DNA from: Salinivirgaceae bacterium
Lineage (GTDB): Bacteria > Bacteroidota > Bacteroidia > Bacteroidales > SZUA-534
Assembly (NCBI GenBank): GCA_017645945.1
Contig: JAGCNL010000066.1
Location: 1-64,000, forward strand
Direction: 5' to 3'
DNA length: 64,000 nt
Shown piece by piece: positions 36,009 to 45,301 of this stretch. The position numbers were made by a program, and so were the translations under genes. The notes beneath the pieces are model-generated. The model was not told where the DNA came from and ran no database searches. It worked only from the letters and a program-made list of their open reading frames with translations. Positions within the stretch are counted from its first letter, which is position 1. Every line of letters begins with the position of its first letter.

Positions 36009-37031
36009 TCAGCACGTTACAATTTTAAAAACCATTTCTCGCAGCAGGTCGGCATCCTCGATTGGCGGAGCGTCGATGCCTTTTGAGTAGGCGTCGTATT
36101 CGCGCAGAATGCTGATGACTGTTGCGCACTGAGTCAAACTGTAGTTTCGGGCTGCAGTTTGATAATCTTTTACAAAAAACGGGCTGACTTTCAGCGCCGA
36201 AGCTATCTCTGTATTGGAAGCATTGCGCATGCTGTGGGTGAGCATCACTTTGGTGAAAAATCCGTAGAGCACCGCAATGTCGGGGATTATGCTGTGTTTT
36301 GCCGTCGCGCCCAAGTGCTTCGAAATCAGAGCCGAGCGATAAACGTCGCGTGAGCCGATGGCATTTTGCAACTCAAACGGATTGAATTCTTTGCTGATCC
36401 CGACATTCTTCTCAATGTCAGCAACTGTAATCTTGTTGCCGGCACCGACCGCAGTTTTCAGCTTCTCGAGCTCCATGACAATTGCCGACAGTTTGGTGCC
36501 CATGCAGGCGGCCATCACTTCGGCGGCTTTAGGTTCGATTGATGCTCCGCGGGCGCTCAGATAGTCGGTAATCCAACGGCCAATCTGATTGTCGTACAGC
36601 GGTTTTGATTCGAAAAGCACATTTTCCTTGTCGAGTGTTTTTGCAAGTTTCTTGCGGTTGTCGAGTTTTTTGCCTTTGTAGTTGACCACCAGAATGGTCG
36701 ATTTTGTCGGGTTGGCGGCGTAGAGCGTCATGGGGTCTTTGTCGTCGCTTGTCCCTTCGATGCCTTTCACATTCTGAGCCTCTTTGACAATCAGCACTCT
36801 GTGGCTGGCCAGCATCGGGAATTGCCGTGCAGTATTGATAATCTGCGTCAAATCAGTGTCGGCACCGTAAACCACCACTTGGTCGAAATCTTTCTCATCA
36901 TCGCGGAGCAGATTCTTCTCAATGTAGTCGGTTATGGTATCAATGAAGTACGACTCTTCGCCCATAAGGAAGTATATCGGCTTGTAGTTACCCTTTTTCA
37001 GGTCGGCCATTATTTGCTCAAATGTCTGCAT
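36009..37031 (-). CDS. holA: DNA polymerase III delta subunit
   Basis: A 340-residue clamp-loader subunit that opens the beta clamp. Family features: YKPIYFLMGEESYFIDTI (P-loop-like but degenerate, residues 16-33), ARQFPMLASHRVLIVKEAQ, LVVNYKGKKLDNRKKLAKTL, and FELQNAIGSRDVYRSALI in the collar domain. Lack of a functional Walker A is normal for delta. It is co-transcribed with the AddA-like gene directly downstream, which joins two DNA-maintenance functions in one message. ATG at 37031. Confidence 0.92.
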   Translation of the reverse strand: MQTFEQIMADLKKGNYKPIYFLMGEESYFIDTITDYIEKNLLRDDEKDFDQVVVYGADTDLTQIINTARQFPMLASHRVLIVKEAQNVKGIEGTSDDKDPMTLYAANPTKSTILVVNYKGKKLDNRKKLAKTLDKENVLFESKPLYDNQIGRWITDYLSARGASIEPKAAEVMAACMGTKLSAIVMELEKLKTAVGAGNKITVADIEKNVGISKEFNPFELQNAIGSRDVYRSALISKHLGATAKHSIIPDIAVLYGFFTKVMLTHSMRNASNTEIASALKVSPFFVKDYQTAARNYSLTQCATVISILREYDAYSKGIDAPPIEDADLLREMVFKIVTC

Positions 37032-37069
37032 ACCAGTCTGTTTTTATCTTTTCACGGTCAGGGCCGATA

Positions 37070-37471
37070 CTATTTGTCAATCACAAAATTAGTCATTCGG
37101 CTCACATTGACCAACTTGCCTTCCTCGTTGCGGATTTTAATCTCTGACACATGAGTCCGCCGTCCGCAGTGGAGCAGGGTGGCACGTGCTGTCACGGTGC
37201 CTGTGGCGGCACTCAGGTGGTTGCCGTTGATTTCAAGTCCGCGGACATCCTGTTTTTCCGTATCGATTTTGAGAAACGACAGGCAACTGCCAACCGTTTC
37301 GGCCAAAGCCATCAACGCTCCGCCGTGACCAATCTTTGCGGGCGTGCACGAGCGCTCGGTTATCGGCATAGTGGCCTCAAGGTAGTCATCGCCCACGGCA
37401 GTGAAACGGATGCCTAAAAATTCAAGCATGGTGCCTTTGGCGCGCTGGTTCAATATATCAAGTTTGTCCAT
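37070..37471 (-). CDS. Hotdog-fold acyl-CoA thioesterase (PaaI/MenI-like)
   Basis: A 133-residue single hotdog domain. The typical string GHGGALMALAETVGSCLS (about residues 48-65) carries the catalytic acidic residue and the helix of the fold; LEINGNHLSAATGTVTARA and GRRTHVSEIKIRNEEGKLV follow in family order. Relatives release CoA from aromatic or 1,4-dihydroxy-2-naphthoyl substrates; a role in menaquinone synthesis is possible but no men genes are nearby. It lies 38 bases upstream of holA on the same strand. Confidence 0.85.
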   Translation of the reverse strand: MDKLDILNQRAKGTMLEFLGIRFTAVGDDYLEATMPITERSCTPAKIGHGGALMALAETVGSCLSFLKIDTEKQDVRGLEINGNHLSAATGTVTARATLLHCGRRTHVSEIKIRNEEGKLVNVSRMTNFVIDK

Positions 37472-37683
37472 ATTCTTGCAGTTTCTCAGTGAATGCTTAA
37501 TGGCGCAATTTATGAAATCTTACGGACCAAGCGGAATCAAATAATGCTTTTTATCACTCCAATCTCGTAAACAACCATCGGTTGATAAATTCTGCTACGT
37601 GGACGAAAAGCGCTTTTCCGCCGCTTTATTTTTATGGTTGGATTCGACCGCTTGGCCGAACCGTTTAACTATCAAACATATCT

Positions 37684-38709
37684 ATGTCGAAATTTAGCAA
37701 AATAGTGATGGCTACAGCACTTGCAGGACTTACAGCGTGCGTGCCGTCGAAACAGTTTCAGGAGTTGAAGGAGAAGAACGTGGCCATCTGCAATGAGCGT
37801 GACTCCATCAAGAGCCTGAACGAGGACCTTACCGTGCAGACAACCGAACTTGAGGCGAAAGTTGAGGAACTCAACAAAAAACTTGAAAAAGAGGCAACTA
37901 CAAAAACCACCATCCGCGACTCGGCGCAATTCTACAAAAAGCAGTACAAGGTGTTCAAGACAATGTACGACGACTTGAGCGACGAGACCGACAAGCAGAC
38001 CACCAACAACGAGGCCGAACTGCGCCAGCTGATGGCTGACCTTCAGGTTTCCAAGCAGGATTTGCTTGAGAAGGAGCGCGATTTGAAAGCCAAACAGCAG
38101 GAACTTGAGGAGCGCGATGCCATTCTGGTGGCTCTCGACTCGAACCTTAACGCACAACGCCGTGAGCTGGCCGAGAAAAACCGCCGCGTGCAGGAGTTGG
38201 AAAATATTCTGAATCAGAAAGATTCGTCGGTTAGGGCGCTGAAGCAGAAAATCAGCCAGGCTCTGCTCGGATTCGAGGACAAAGGACTGACCGTGGAGCA
38301 GCGCAACGGCAAGGTTTATGTGACGATGGACGAGAAACTACTCTTCAAATCGGGCAAGTGGGATGTTGACCCGAAAGGACAATCGGCCATCAAGCAGATT
38401 GCTGGCGTTTTGGCCAACAATACCGATGTGAACATTCTGATTGAAGGCCACACTGACGATGTGCCGATGAAAGGAACAGGTGAAATTCAGGACAACTGGG
38501 ATTTGAGTGCCAAACGTGCCACAGCCATTGTCAAGCTACTCATTGCCGATGGAAAAATCGAGCCGAAACGTGTGTCGGCAGCAGGTCGTTCGCAGTATGC
38601 GCCCATCGACCCGGCTAAAACCGCCGAGGCTCGCGCAAAGAACCGCCGCACTGAGATTATCCTGACACCGAAACTCGACGAGATTTTCAAAATTCTGGAA
38701 ACGAATTAA
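37684..38709 (+). CDS. OmpA-family peptidoglycan-binding lipoprotein with coiled coil
   Basis: A 341-residue protein. The signal sequence MSKFSKIVMATALAGLTAC ends in a TAC lipobox. Residues ~25-205 form a long charged coiled coil (ELKEKNVAICNERDSIKSL..., KQQELEERDAILVALD). Residues ~215-335 are an OmpA C-terminal domain: LLFKSGKWDVDPKG, ILIEGHTDDVPMKG, NWDLSAKRATAIVK, RVSAAGRSQYAP and RAKNRRTEIIL, which bind peptidoglycan. The product would tether the outer membrane to the wall from the periplasmic side. The 212-base gap before it (37472-37683) holds only A+T-rich DNA. Confidence 0.9.
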   Translation: MSKFSKIVMATALAGLTACVPSKQFQELKEKNVAICNERDSIKSLNEDLTVQTTELEAKVEELNKKLEKEATTKTTIRDSAQFYKKQYKVFKTMYDDLSDETDKQTTNNEAELRQLMADLQVSKQDLLEKERDLKAKQQELEERDAILVALDSNLNAQRRELAEKNRRVQELENILNQKDSSVRALKQKISQALLGFEDKGLTVEQRNGKVYVTMDEKLLFKSGKWDVDPKGQSAIKQIAGVLANNTDVNILIEGHTDDVPMKGTGEIQDNWDLSAKRATAIVKLLIADGKIEPKRVSAAGRSQYAPIDPAKTAEARAKNRRTEIILTPKLDEIFKILETN

Positions 38710-38833
38710 TTAAAGGCACTAGGCATTAGGCATAAGGATCAACAATTGACAATGATGGTGCTCTAGGCCCAATGCTCATTGCTGACAGCTACAACTTAAA
38801 ACTTCGATAACTTAGAACTTAAAACCTAAAACT

Positions 38834-39709
38834 ATGATATCCATCCCGATGCCGTTCACAGCGGCCGACATTGAACAAAAAGTGTTCGATGCCAAGCAGC
38901 GTTCGAAACAATTGTTTGACGTTGAGCACCTGAAACTTGCTCTTAGCCTTATCGACCTGACAACGCTCAACTCGGTTGACACACAGGCAAAAGGCGCAAA
39001 GTTCGCCGAGAATGTGAACAACTTCAAGAGCAATTTTCCCGACGTGCCCAATGTGGCCGCAATCTGCGTCTATCCGTCGCTGGTGAAGACGGTGGCCAGC
39101 ACGCTCAAATGCGAGGGTGTGGGTGTGGCATCGGTGGCTGCGTGCTTCCCCGCATCGCAGTCGTTCATCGAGGTTAAGGAGTTGGAGTGCCGCATGGCTG
39201 TTGAGGCTGGTGCCACCGACATCGACATTGTGATTTCGCAAGGCGCTTGGCTTGCTGGCGATGTGCAGACAGTTTTCGAAGAGATAAAAGCCATCCGCAA
39301 GGCTGTGGGCAAGGCTCACTTGAAGGTGATTCTCTAAACTGGCGTTCTGCGCTCTGTTGAGGACATCTGGAACGCCAGCATTGTAGCTATGGAGGCTGGT
39401 GCCGATTTCATCAAAACATCGACGGGCAAACTTGAACCTGCTGCCACACCGGAAGCTATCTGCGTGATGTGCGAGGCCATCAAAGCCTACACCGCTAAAA
39501 CTGGCCGCAAGGTGGGTATCAAACCTGCCGGCGGTATGACCGTCTCAGAGGATGCCCTGCTCTATATGGCCGCCGTTGAGAATATTCTTGGAGCCGACTG
39601 GCTCAACAACAAGCTTTTCCGCCTTGGCGCAAGCCGTATGGCCAACAATATTCTGTCGGACATTGTGAGCATCGAAACCGGTAAGGTTCAAACTGTTAAG
39701 TATTTCTAA
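38834..39709 (+). pseudogene. deoC: Deoxyribose-phosphate aldolase interrupted by an in-frame stop
   Basis: The frame encodes a full-length class-I DeoC (291 codons) except that codon 168 is TAA (39335-39337). The order is intact on both sides: FTAADIEQKVFDAKQRS, LIDLTTLNSVDT, CVYPSLV, VAACFPASQSF, AGATDIDIVIS, then KVIL-stop-TGVLRSVEDIW, DFIKTSTGK (Schiff-base Lys), VGIKPAGGM (second Lys) and LFRLGASRMANNIL. The family norm at this site is KVILETG, so GAA has become TAA by one change. The upstream product lacks both catalytic lysines. Everything after the stop is still open, so the change is recent, or is a sequencing error, or is read through. Confidence 0.85.
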
Positions 39710-39734
39710 CGCGATAAGCCATTAATCTATAATA

Positions 39735-39778
39735 AAACCGGCATCTGCAAAAAAAGCAGAGTGCCGGTTTGTTTTTTT
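39735..39778 (+). terminator. Terminator after deoC
   Basis: Stems aaaccggca/tgccggttt and tctgc/gcaga, separated by one bulged base, have an A-rich loop and are followed by a T-run. Confidence 0.85.
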
Positions 39779-39928
39779 ATAAAAAACCATAATTTTATAC
39801 GCTTTGCCAAAAGCACTAGAAAAGTGAGCTTTTGGTGGAAAAATCGGAGTGGTTTTGCGATGCGACAGCCAATTTTTCCATAAGCATTGGGGAATGATAA
39901 TGAACCTTTTAACTATAAAATTATGACT

Positions 39929-41053
39929 ATGAAAAAACAATTTTTGGCAATAATGGCAGTGGTTTTGAGTGTTTGCCTTGCTCTACCATCGTGCCAGGAA
40001 GACGATGACAGCGACGATGACAATACGTTTGAGTGGAACTCGGTTTTTGTCCCGGGCGATTTGAACGAGAAGAACCCCGCCGCGGTTTACACAGGAAAAT
40101 ACGACAACTCATCGGCCTCGCAAGGGTTCAAAGAGGAAGGCGTTTATGCCATCTATCTGTTTGAAGATGGCACATTTGCTGAAACCTACAAGGGTGTTTA
40201 CACCAATACCAACACTAACGTGAAAACGCCAATCGAGAAAGGTGTTTGGAAGGGCTCGTACATCAAGGTTTCAGGCGATTTCTCAAACGGTGATTTCACC
40301 ATTCTCATCAATCAGCAGTGGGACAATGAGACTAACGACTGGAGTTCGCTTTCCGCAACGGGAACCGTCAATCTGCGAGTGTCAGCTGGAAAGTTCAAAC
40401 TGGAGGGTGTTTCGTTCACCAAGCAGAATGCCGGCTCATCGGCAAGCATCCCGACAGGGCCGAACGCACCGTTTGGCGGAACAACATGGTACGCCGGCGA
40501 AAAATCAAGCTCGTATATTGAATGGATTTTCGACAACGACGGCGGAGCGACATACGTTGTATATTCAAACGGCGAAGAGCTTTCGAACATCAGCGGCTAT
40601 GCCTACAAGGTTGAGAAGTCGGGCGACAGCTATACCGCCACTATAACTTTCGATGGCGTGCTGCAGGGAACGCTTGTGGTCACTGATATTTCGGCCCCAA
40701 GCGCCACCTTCACCAACAACAAAGGAATGACGGGCACTTATTACAAGATGGGTGCTTCAGACGGTGAAAACGGCAATCCGCAGGTTGGTCCAGGCTCGCT
40801 TACGGGTGGAAAGTATTCGTGGACGATGGATGGTTACACTGATACTATCTCGTTCACCGACAACACTTTCACATATACGGCCACATATTCAACCCAGGAC
40901 CATGAGGCAAAAACCATGACCGGCACATACACCATTTCCGGGAATTCGGCGGAGTTGGTGATGGATATTGTTGGAACAACATTTGCAACAATAAGCACTA
41001 CAGATAATTGGGCGTCGTTCAGCATGAATGGTGCGCAATTCGTACGGCAATAA
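39929..41053 (+). CDS. Lipoprotein of unknown function
   Basis: A 374-residue lipoprotein. The signal peptide MKKQFLAIMAVVLSVCLALPSC has an LPSC lipobox and is followed by a very acidic stretch (QEDDDSDDDN). The mature part is beta-rich with many Thr, Ser and Gly, and seems to contain two related halves (GKYDNSSASQGFKEEGVYAI and GGKYSWTMDGYTDTISFTDN) of lipocalin-like or beta-sandwich type. ATG 39929 is preferred; ATG 39923 two codons upstream is equally open. I do not recognise a family. It lies upstream of the rubrerythrin genes but the 20-base gap could still allow co-transcription. Confidence 0.72.
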   Translation: MKKQFLAIMAVVLSVCLALPSCQEDDDSDDDNTFEWNSVFVPGDLNEKNPAAVYTGKYDNSSASQGFKEEGVYAIYLFEDGTFAETYKGVYTNTNTNVKTPIEKGVWKGSYIKVSGDFSNGDFTILINQQWDNETNDWSSLSATGTVNLRVSAGKFKLEGVSFTKQNAGSSASIPTGPNAPFGGTTWYAGEKSSSYIEWIFDNDGGATYVVYSNGEELSNISGYAYKVEKSGDSYTATITFDGVLQGTLVVTDISAPSATFTNNKGMTGTYYKMGASDGENGNPQVGPGSLTGGKYSWTMDGYTDTISFTDNTFTYTATYSTQDHEAKTMTGTYTISGNSAELVMDIVGTTFATISTTDNWASFSMNGAQFVRQ

Positions 41054-41073
41054 CTAATAAAACTTAAACTACT

Positions 41074-41613
41074 ATGAATCTGAAAGGAACAAAGACCGAG
41101 GCCAATCTTCAGGCCGCCTTTGCAGGCGAATCGCAAGCCCGCAACAAGTACACTTACTACGCATCGAAAGCCAAAAAAGACGGCTTCGTGCAGATTGCCA
41201 ACATTTTTGAGGAGACGGCGGCCAACGAGAAGGAGCACGCCAAAATCTGGTTCAAGCTGCTGCACGACGGCGCAGTGCCAAGCACCATCGAGAACCTGAA
41301 AGATGCTGCCGACGGCGAGAACTACGAGTGGACCGATATGTACGCCAAGTTTGCCGAAGACGCCCGCGCCGAGGGCTTCGACAAGATTGCCACGCTGTTT
41401 GAGGAGGTGGGCAAGATTGAGCGCGAGCACGAGGAGCGCTACCGCAAACTACTGGCCAACATTGAGGGCGGTCTGGTCTTCTCGAAAGACAACGACACCA
41501 TCTGGCAGTGCTCGAACTGCGGCCACATTGTGGTTGGCAAGAAGGCTCCAGAGGTTTGCCCTGTCTGCGACCATCCACAGTCGTTCTTCCAGGTGAAAGC
41601 GGAAAATTATTAA
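41074..41613 (+). CDS. rbr: Rubrerythrin
   Basis: A 179-residue peroxide-reducing protein. The ferritin-like four-helix domain has the diiron ligands in [44 protein letters not shown] and [17 protein letters not shown]-terminal rubredoxin domain follows with CSNCGH and [11 protein letters not shown] (two CxxC pairs). It detoxifies H2O2 in the cytoplasm of anaerobes, with electrons from NAD(P)H by way of rubredoxin-like carriers. The neighbouring gene encodes a second rubrerythrin with the domains in the other order. Confidence 0.95.
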   Translation: MNLKGTKTEANLQAAFAGESQARNKYTYYASKAKKDGFVQIANIFEETAANEKEHAKIWFKLLHDGAVPSTIENLKDAADGENYEWTDMYAKFAEDARAEGFDKIATLFEEVGKIEREHEERYRKLLANIEGGLVFSKDNDTIWQCSNCGHIVVGKKAPEVCPVCDHPQSFFQVKAENY

Positions 41614-41722
41614 TTTAAGGTGTTAGGTGTTAGGTGACGGGTGTTTGTGGTTTCAGAATCCAACACCCAACACCATAAACCCAATACCAAATATTCAATA
41701 AATCTTTAAAATTCTTTCGATT

Positions 41723-42277
41723 ATGAAGAAGAAATTTGTTTGTCCGATATGCGGATACGTACATGAAGGCGAAGAGGCACCAGAGCGTTGCCCACAGTGT
41801 AAACAACTTGTTGCTGGCAAGTGGAAAGTTCTTGAGGCAGAAGCTGATTTGAATTTTGTTACCGAGCATGTTCTTGGCGTTGCAAAAGATACTGACGACG
41901 AGATGAGAAAAGACCTTAACGCGCACTTTATGGGTGAGGCCACCGAGGTTGGTATGTACTTGGCAATGAGCCGCCAAGCTGACCGCGAGGGTTATCCTGA
42001 GATTGCCGAGGCTTTCAAGCGCTACGCTTTTGAAGAGGCTGAGCACTGCGCAAAATTTGCCGAGCTGTTGGGCGAGGTTGTTTGGGACACCAAAACCAAC
42101 CTTGAGAAACGTATGCACGCCGAGGCTGGTGCCTGCGAGGACAAGATGCGCATTGCCAAACGAGCCAAAGAACTCAATCTCGACGCCATCCACGACACCG
42201 TTCACGAGATGGCCAAAGACGAGGCTCGCCACGGACAAGGCTTTGCGGGGCTGTTCAAACGCTATTTTGGCAAGTAA
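41723..42277 (+). CDS. Reverse rubrerythrin (rubredoxin domain at the N-terminus)
   Basis: A 184-residue protein with the rubredoxin domain first ([25 protein letters not shown], residues 3-27) and the ferritin-like domain after it ([58 protein letters not shown]). This swapped order is known from NADH peroxidases of anaerobes. It sits 109 bases after rbr, separated by a ttaggtgttaggtg-type tract, and is followed by a terminator. The pair suggests oxidative-stress defence in a strict anaerobe. Confidence 0.92.
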   Translation: MKKKFVCPICGYVHEGEEAPERCPQCKQLVAGKWKVLEAEADLNFVTEHVLGVAKDTDDEMRKDLNAHFMGEATEVGMYLAMSRQADREGYPEIAEAFKRYAFEEAEHCAKFAELLGEVVWDTKTNLEKRMHAEAGACEDKMRIAKRAKELNLDAIHDTVHEMAKDEARHGQGFAGLFKRYFGK

Positions 42278-42305
42278 TTGGGCTGAGGCTCACAAATGAA
42301 AACGG

Positions 42306-42341
42306 GCGCAGTTGCCGAGAGGTGGCTGCGCTTGTTTTTTT
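42306..42341 (+). terminator. Terminator after the reverse rubrerythrin gene
   Basis: An 11-bp stem (gcgcagttgcc/ggtggctgcgc with G-U pairs) with a GAGA loop is followed by a T-run. Confidence 0.85.
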
Positions 42342-42349
42342 GCTTTCGT

Positions 42350-43021
42350 TTACTCTTCAATAATCGAGTTCAGCAGCCTGAACATCGGATAAAGCGCTTT
42401 GTGGGCGCTGGCAATGTGTTTGTAGAGGTTTGGTGAGGCCACAAGCTGGTCGGTCATGTCGTTCGAGGCGATGTAATGCTTGTATTTCAGCAAGTCGGCA
42501 TGAGGGAAATTACTATCGTAGCCAGTTGGCACTTTTTTCAGCTTCTGATAATCCCACAAGCCATTGAAATAGCGCTTAAAATCAGCCGAATCGAGGATGT
42601 CGAGCAAATCTTCGGGCACAACATAAAGTTCGTCGCGCACAGCTTTTAAGATGTTCTTGTCTTCAATCCAAAGACCACCGCCGCACATCGATAAGTTATT
42701 AGGCTCCAGCTGAATATAAAACCCGCAGAGTTTGCTGTTTTTGCCGCCTGGCGCAATGTTAGCCGAGAAATGGGTTTTATATGGCGTTTTGTCGGGCGAA
42801 AACCGCAGGTCGCGGAAAATGCGGTAAACGCAGTCTTTGGCGGCAAGTCCGGCTAAATCGCGTTCCGTATCTGCCATGATTTCAATCATGTCGGCAATAA
42901 ACTGCACAAAATCTGCCTGGGCACGTTTGTACCAGTCGCGGTTTTTGTCGAACCACGGCTTGTTGTTATTGACTTGCAGTTCAGTCAGAAAAGGCATTAT
43001 GTTGTCGGCAGGATTTATCAT
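42350..43021 (-). CDS. DUF2461 family protein
   Basis: A 223-residue cytoplasmic protein with the family pattern FLTELQVNNNKPWFDKNRDWYKRA near the N-terminus, RIFRDLRFSPDKTPYKTHFSA in the middle, GFYIQLEPNNLSMCGGGLW, and a basic C-terminal part. The family is widespread and has no settled function. A longer frame reaching 43144 would overlap the upstream gene and is rejected. The gene is 22 bases downstream of the propeller-protein gene and likely in one transcript. Confidence 0.85.
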   Translation of the reverse strand: MINPADNIMPFLTELQVNNNKPWFDKNRDWYKRAQADFVQFIADMIEIMADTERDLAGLAAKDCVYRIFRDLRFSPDKTPYKTHFSANIAPGGKNSKLCGFYIQLEPNNLSMCGGGLWIEDKNILKAVRDELYVVPEDLLDILDSADFKRYFNGLWDYQKLKKVPTGYDSNFPHADLLKYKHYIASNDMTDQLVASPNLYKHIASAHKALYPMFRLLNSIIEE

Positions 43022-43043
43022 TTCAATAGTGTTTAAAGCGGAA

Positions 43044-44168
43044 TTAACGATTGTCTCTGGCGGATTCCAGCGGCATAGGCTCGGCGTCGATGGTAATCTC
43101 GGTCGCTCTGCCCGACAAAATGTCGTCAACCGTTTCTTTTGCAATGAAATAGAGGAGTCCGTCCATTGTGCAGCAGAACAATGTGCCGTCGGGCATGATG
43201 ATTGGCGTTGAGAAGAACTTGCCGCTGCACTTTATGTAACCCAACATTCGGCATTGAGTATTAAACAGATAAACATTTTTGTTTATTCCGCAGATGGCAA
43301 ATGCAGTGTCGTTTACCATGCACGGGGACGAAACAACCTTTTTGCCAGTGTCATATTTGCCTGTCAGTGAGCCGTTTGCACTCACACTATAGACATTGCC
43401 GTCAAACGAGCCGAAAATCAGGTTATTGTCAGGTGTGGACATTATCGAACTATGAATCCGTCCGCCAACTTTGTAGGTCCAAAGTTTGTTGCAGAGCGAA
43501 TCCACGGAGTAGAGATGTTTACCATACGTGCCGATAGTAATCTGGTTTTCAGATGTTTCAGCAGGTTTTGTGTGCATAATCCAGCCTTTGGTTTTGAGCC
43601 GTGCCTGGATGTTGGCGCAAGTGTCGATGATGCAGAACCGACGGCTGTTTCCGCCAATGGCCACGTTGCCGTTGCTCAACGTGAGTGGTGAGCCGTGAAT
43701 CACGCGGCCCCCAAGCTTGGCGTAGCGAGTTGTGCCTGTGCGGAGGTTGTAGAAAGCCACCTTGCCCTTGCTTGTGCCGAAAGCAATCACATCACCCATC
43801 TCGGCTGGCTCGGTGAAAATGCGGCCTCCGGGCTTTATGCGACTCTGAAAGTTGCCATCCTTGTCAAGAAAGTAGAAATACTTGTCGTAGCAGCCAAAGG
43901 CAATCTGTCCGTTCGAGAGTTGGCGCGGCGTGGCGTGAATCCAGCCGCCGGCGGTGAATGAATTCTGCAGCTGGCCGTGGCTGTTGAAGAAATAGATTGT
44001 CTTGTTGTGCGAGGCTATAACAACGTTGCCGTCGGTTGTGACAATGGGTGTGGAGTAGAACTTCCCGTCAATTTTAACCACCACCGTTCCATTATCGCCG
44101 GCTGATGCGGTCAGTGCCAGACAAGTCAGGAGCGTTGTCGCTAATCGGCGCGTTTTCTTGAATGGCAT
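43044..44168 (-). CDS. Exported PQQ-type beta-propeller protein
   Basis: A 374-residue protein with a signal peptide (MPFKKTRRLATTLLTCLALTASA). It has about eight repeats of ~40 residues of the form G.(I/V)..TP....G.(V/I).(I/F)G..... (Y/F), for example GKFYSTPIVTTDGNVVIAS, GWIHATPRQLSNGQIAFGC, GRVIHGSPLTLSNGNVAIGG and GRIHSSIMSTPDNNLIFGS. That predicts an eight-bladed propeller of the quinoprotein/BamB type. No enzyme active site was seen. Its neighbours are DUF2461 downstream and trpS upstream. Confidence 0.8.
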   Translation of the reverse strand: MPFKKTRRLATTLLTCLALTASAGDNGTVVVKIDGKFYSTPIVTTDGNVVIASHNKTIYFFNSHGQLQNSFTAGGWIHATPRQLSNGQIAFGCYDKYFYFLDKDGNFQSRIKPGGRIFTEPAEMGDVIAFGTSKGKVAFYNLRTGTTRYAKLGGRVIHGSPLTLSNGNVAIGGNSRRFCIIDTCANIQARLKTKGWIMHTKPAETSENQITIGTYGKHLYSVDSLCNKLWTYKVGGRIHSSIMSTPDNNLIFGSFDGNVYSVSANGSLTGKYDTGKKVVSSPCMVNDTAFAICGINKNVYLFNTQCRMLGYIKCSGKFFSTPIIMPDGTLFCCTMDGLLYFIAKETVDDILSGRATEITIDAEPMPLESARDNR

Positions 44169-44206
44169 ATTCTACGGTGTTGGCTTCGTTGTCATAAACC
44201 GCTTAT

Positions 44207-45196
44207 TCAGTACACTCTGAAGCCGATTATCTTACGTACTTCGTTAAGTGTTTTCGATGCGCTCTCGCGGGCTTTTTCGGCTCCTTGGCGGGCAATTTTG
44301 TTGAGCAAATCAGTGTTCGACGAATATTCAAGAATGCGCTCACGGATTGGAGCAATTGTCTTGACAATATCCTCGGCCAACTGCTTTTTCATGTCGCCGT
44401 AGCGCAGGGTGCAGTCGTTCCACTTCTCATCAAAATACTTATATGTATCTGGCTCACTGGCAATTTCCATCAGCGTGAACAGATTTTGAATCACCTCGGG
44501 TTTCTCGCTGTTTGGAGCTTGCGGACCGGCATCGGTCACGGCGCGCATCACCTTCTTGGTTATTGTTTTTGGGTCCTCGAAAAGATAGATGCAGTTGCCC
44601 TCACTTTTGCCCATCTTGCCGCTGCCGTCGAGTCCGGGGACTTTCACAGCATGGTCGCTGAAATAGAAATTCTTCGGCTCGGGGAAGTATTCCACGCCGT
44701 AGATGTTGTTGAAGCGGCGGGCGCACTTGCGTGCCATCTCCATATTCTGCTCCTGGTCTTTGCCCACTGGCACCTTGATGGCGCGGTGTTGCAGAATGTC
44801 GGCAGCCATCAGCGTGGGGTAGGTGAACAGTCCGGCGTTAACGTTGTCTGGCTGCTTGCGTGCCTTCTCCTTGAAAGTGGTCACGCGGCCGAGCTCGCCA
44901 ATGTAGGTGTTCATGTTCAGATAGAGATACAGCTCAACGGTCTCCGGCACATCGCTTTGCACATATATTGTGGCCTTGTCGGGGTCGATTCCGCAAGCTA
45001 AATACTCGGCCAGAATTGTCTTGACGCTGTTCTGTATGTTCTCTGGTTTTGGGTGTGTCGTGAGTGAGTGCCAGTCGGCAATGAAATAGAGGCAGTTGTA
45101 TTCTTCCTGCATCTTCACAAAACTTTTGACTGCTCCGTAATAATTCCCCAAATGAAGGTTTCCGGTCGGCCGGATTCCGCTAACTACTGTTTCCAT
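44207..45196 (-). CDS. trpS: Tryptophanyl-tRNA synthetase
   Basis: A 329-residue class-I synthetase. The HIGH-type motif is SGIRPTGNLHLGNYYGA (residues 6-22); FIADWHSLTTHP, NVNAGLFTYPTLMAADIL and VPVGKDQEQNMEMAR form the tryptophan and ATP sites; the KMSKS equivalent is KMGKSEGN (about 195). Length fits the family. Last housekeeping gene of the run ricT-gldH-trmB-trpS on the minus strand, although each gap is about 100 bases, so separate promoters are possible. Confidence 0.96.
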   Translation of the reverse strand: METVVSGIRPTGNLHLGNYYGAVKSFVKMQEEYNCLYFIADWHSLTTHPKPENIQNSVKTILAEYLACGIDPDKATIYVQSDVPETVELYLYLNMNTYIGELGRVTTFKEKARKQPDNVNAGLFTYPTLMAADILQHRAIKVPVGKDQEQNMEMARKCARRFNNIYGVEYFPEPKNFYFSDHAVKVPGLDGSGKMGKSEGNCIYLFEDPKTITKKVMRAVTDAGPQAPNSEKPEVIQNLFTLMEIASEPDTYKYFDEKWNDCTLRYGDMKKQLAEDIVKTIAPIRERILEYSSNTDLLNKIARQGAEKARESASKTLNEVRKIIGFRVY

Positions 45197-45301
45197 ATAT
45201 TTCTATTTGTGCGCAAACTTAAGGCGATTTCTATAAAAAAACGATTTATGCCGCCATTTTTTTGGATGGGAGTGGTATTGGGAACGTCCGTAGTCCCCCA
45301 G

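Noticed and set aside
38834..39709. Recoded stop (selenocysteine or alternative genetic code) in deoC
   Set aside because: The codon is TAA, not TGA, no SECIS-like structure was seen, and TAA is used as a normal stop by neighbouring genes; simple mutation or sequence error is more economical.
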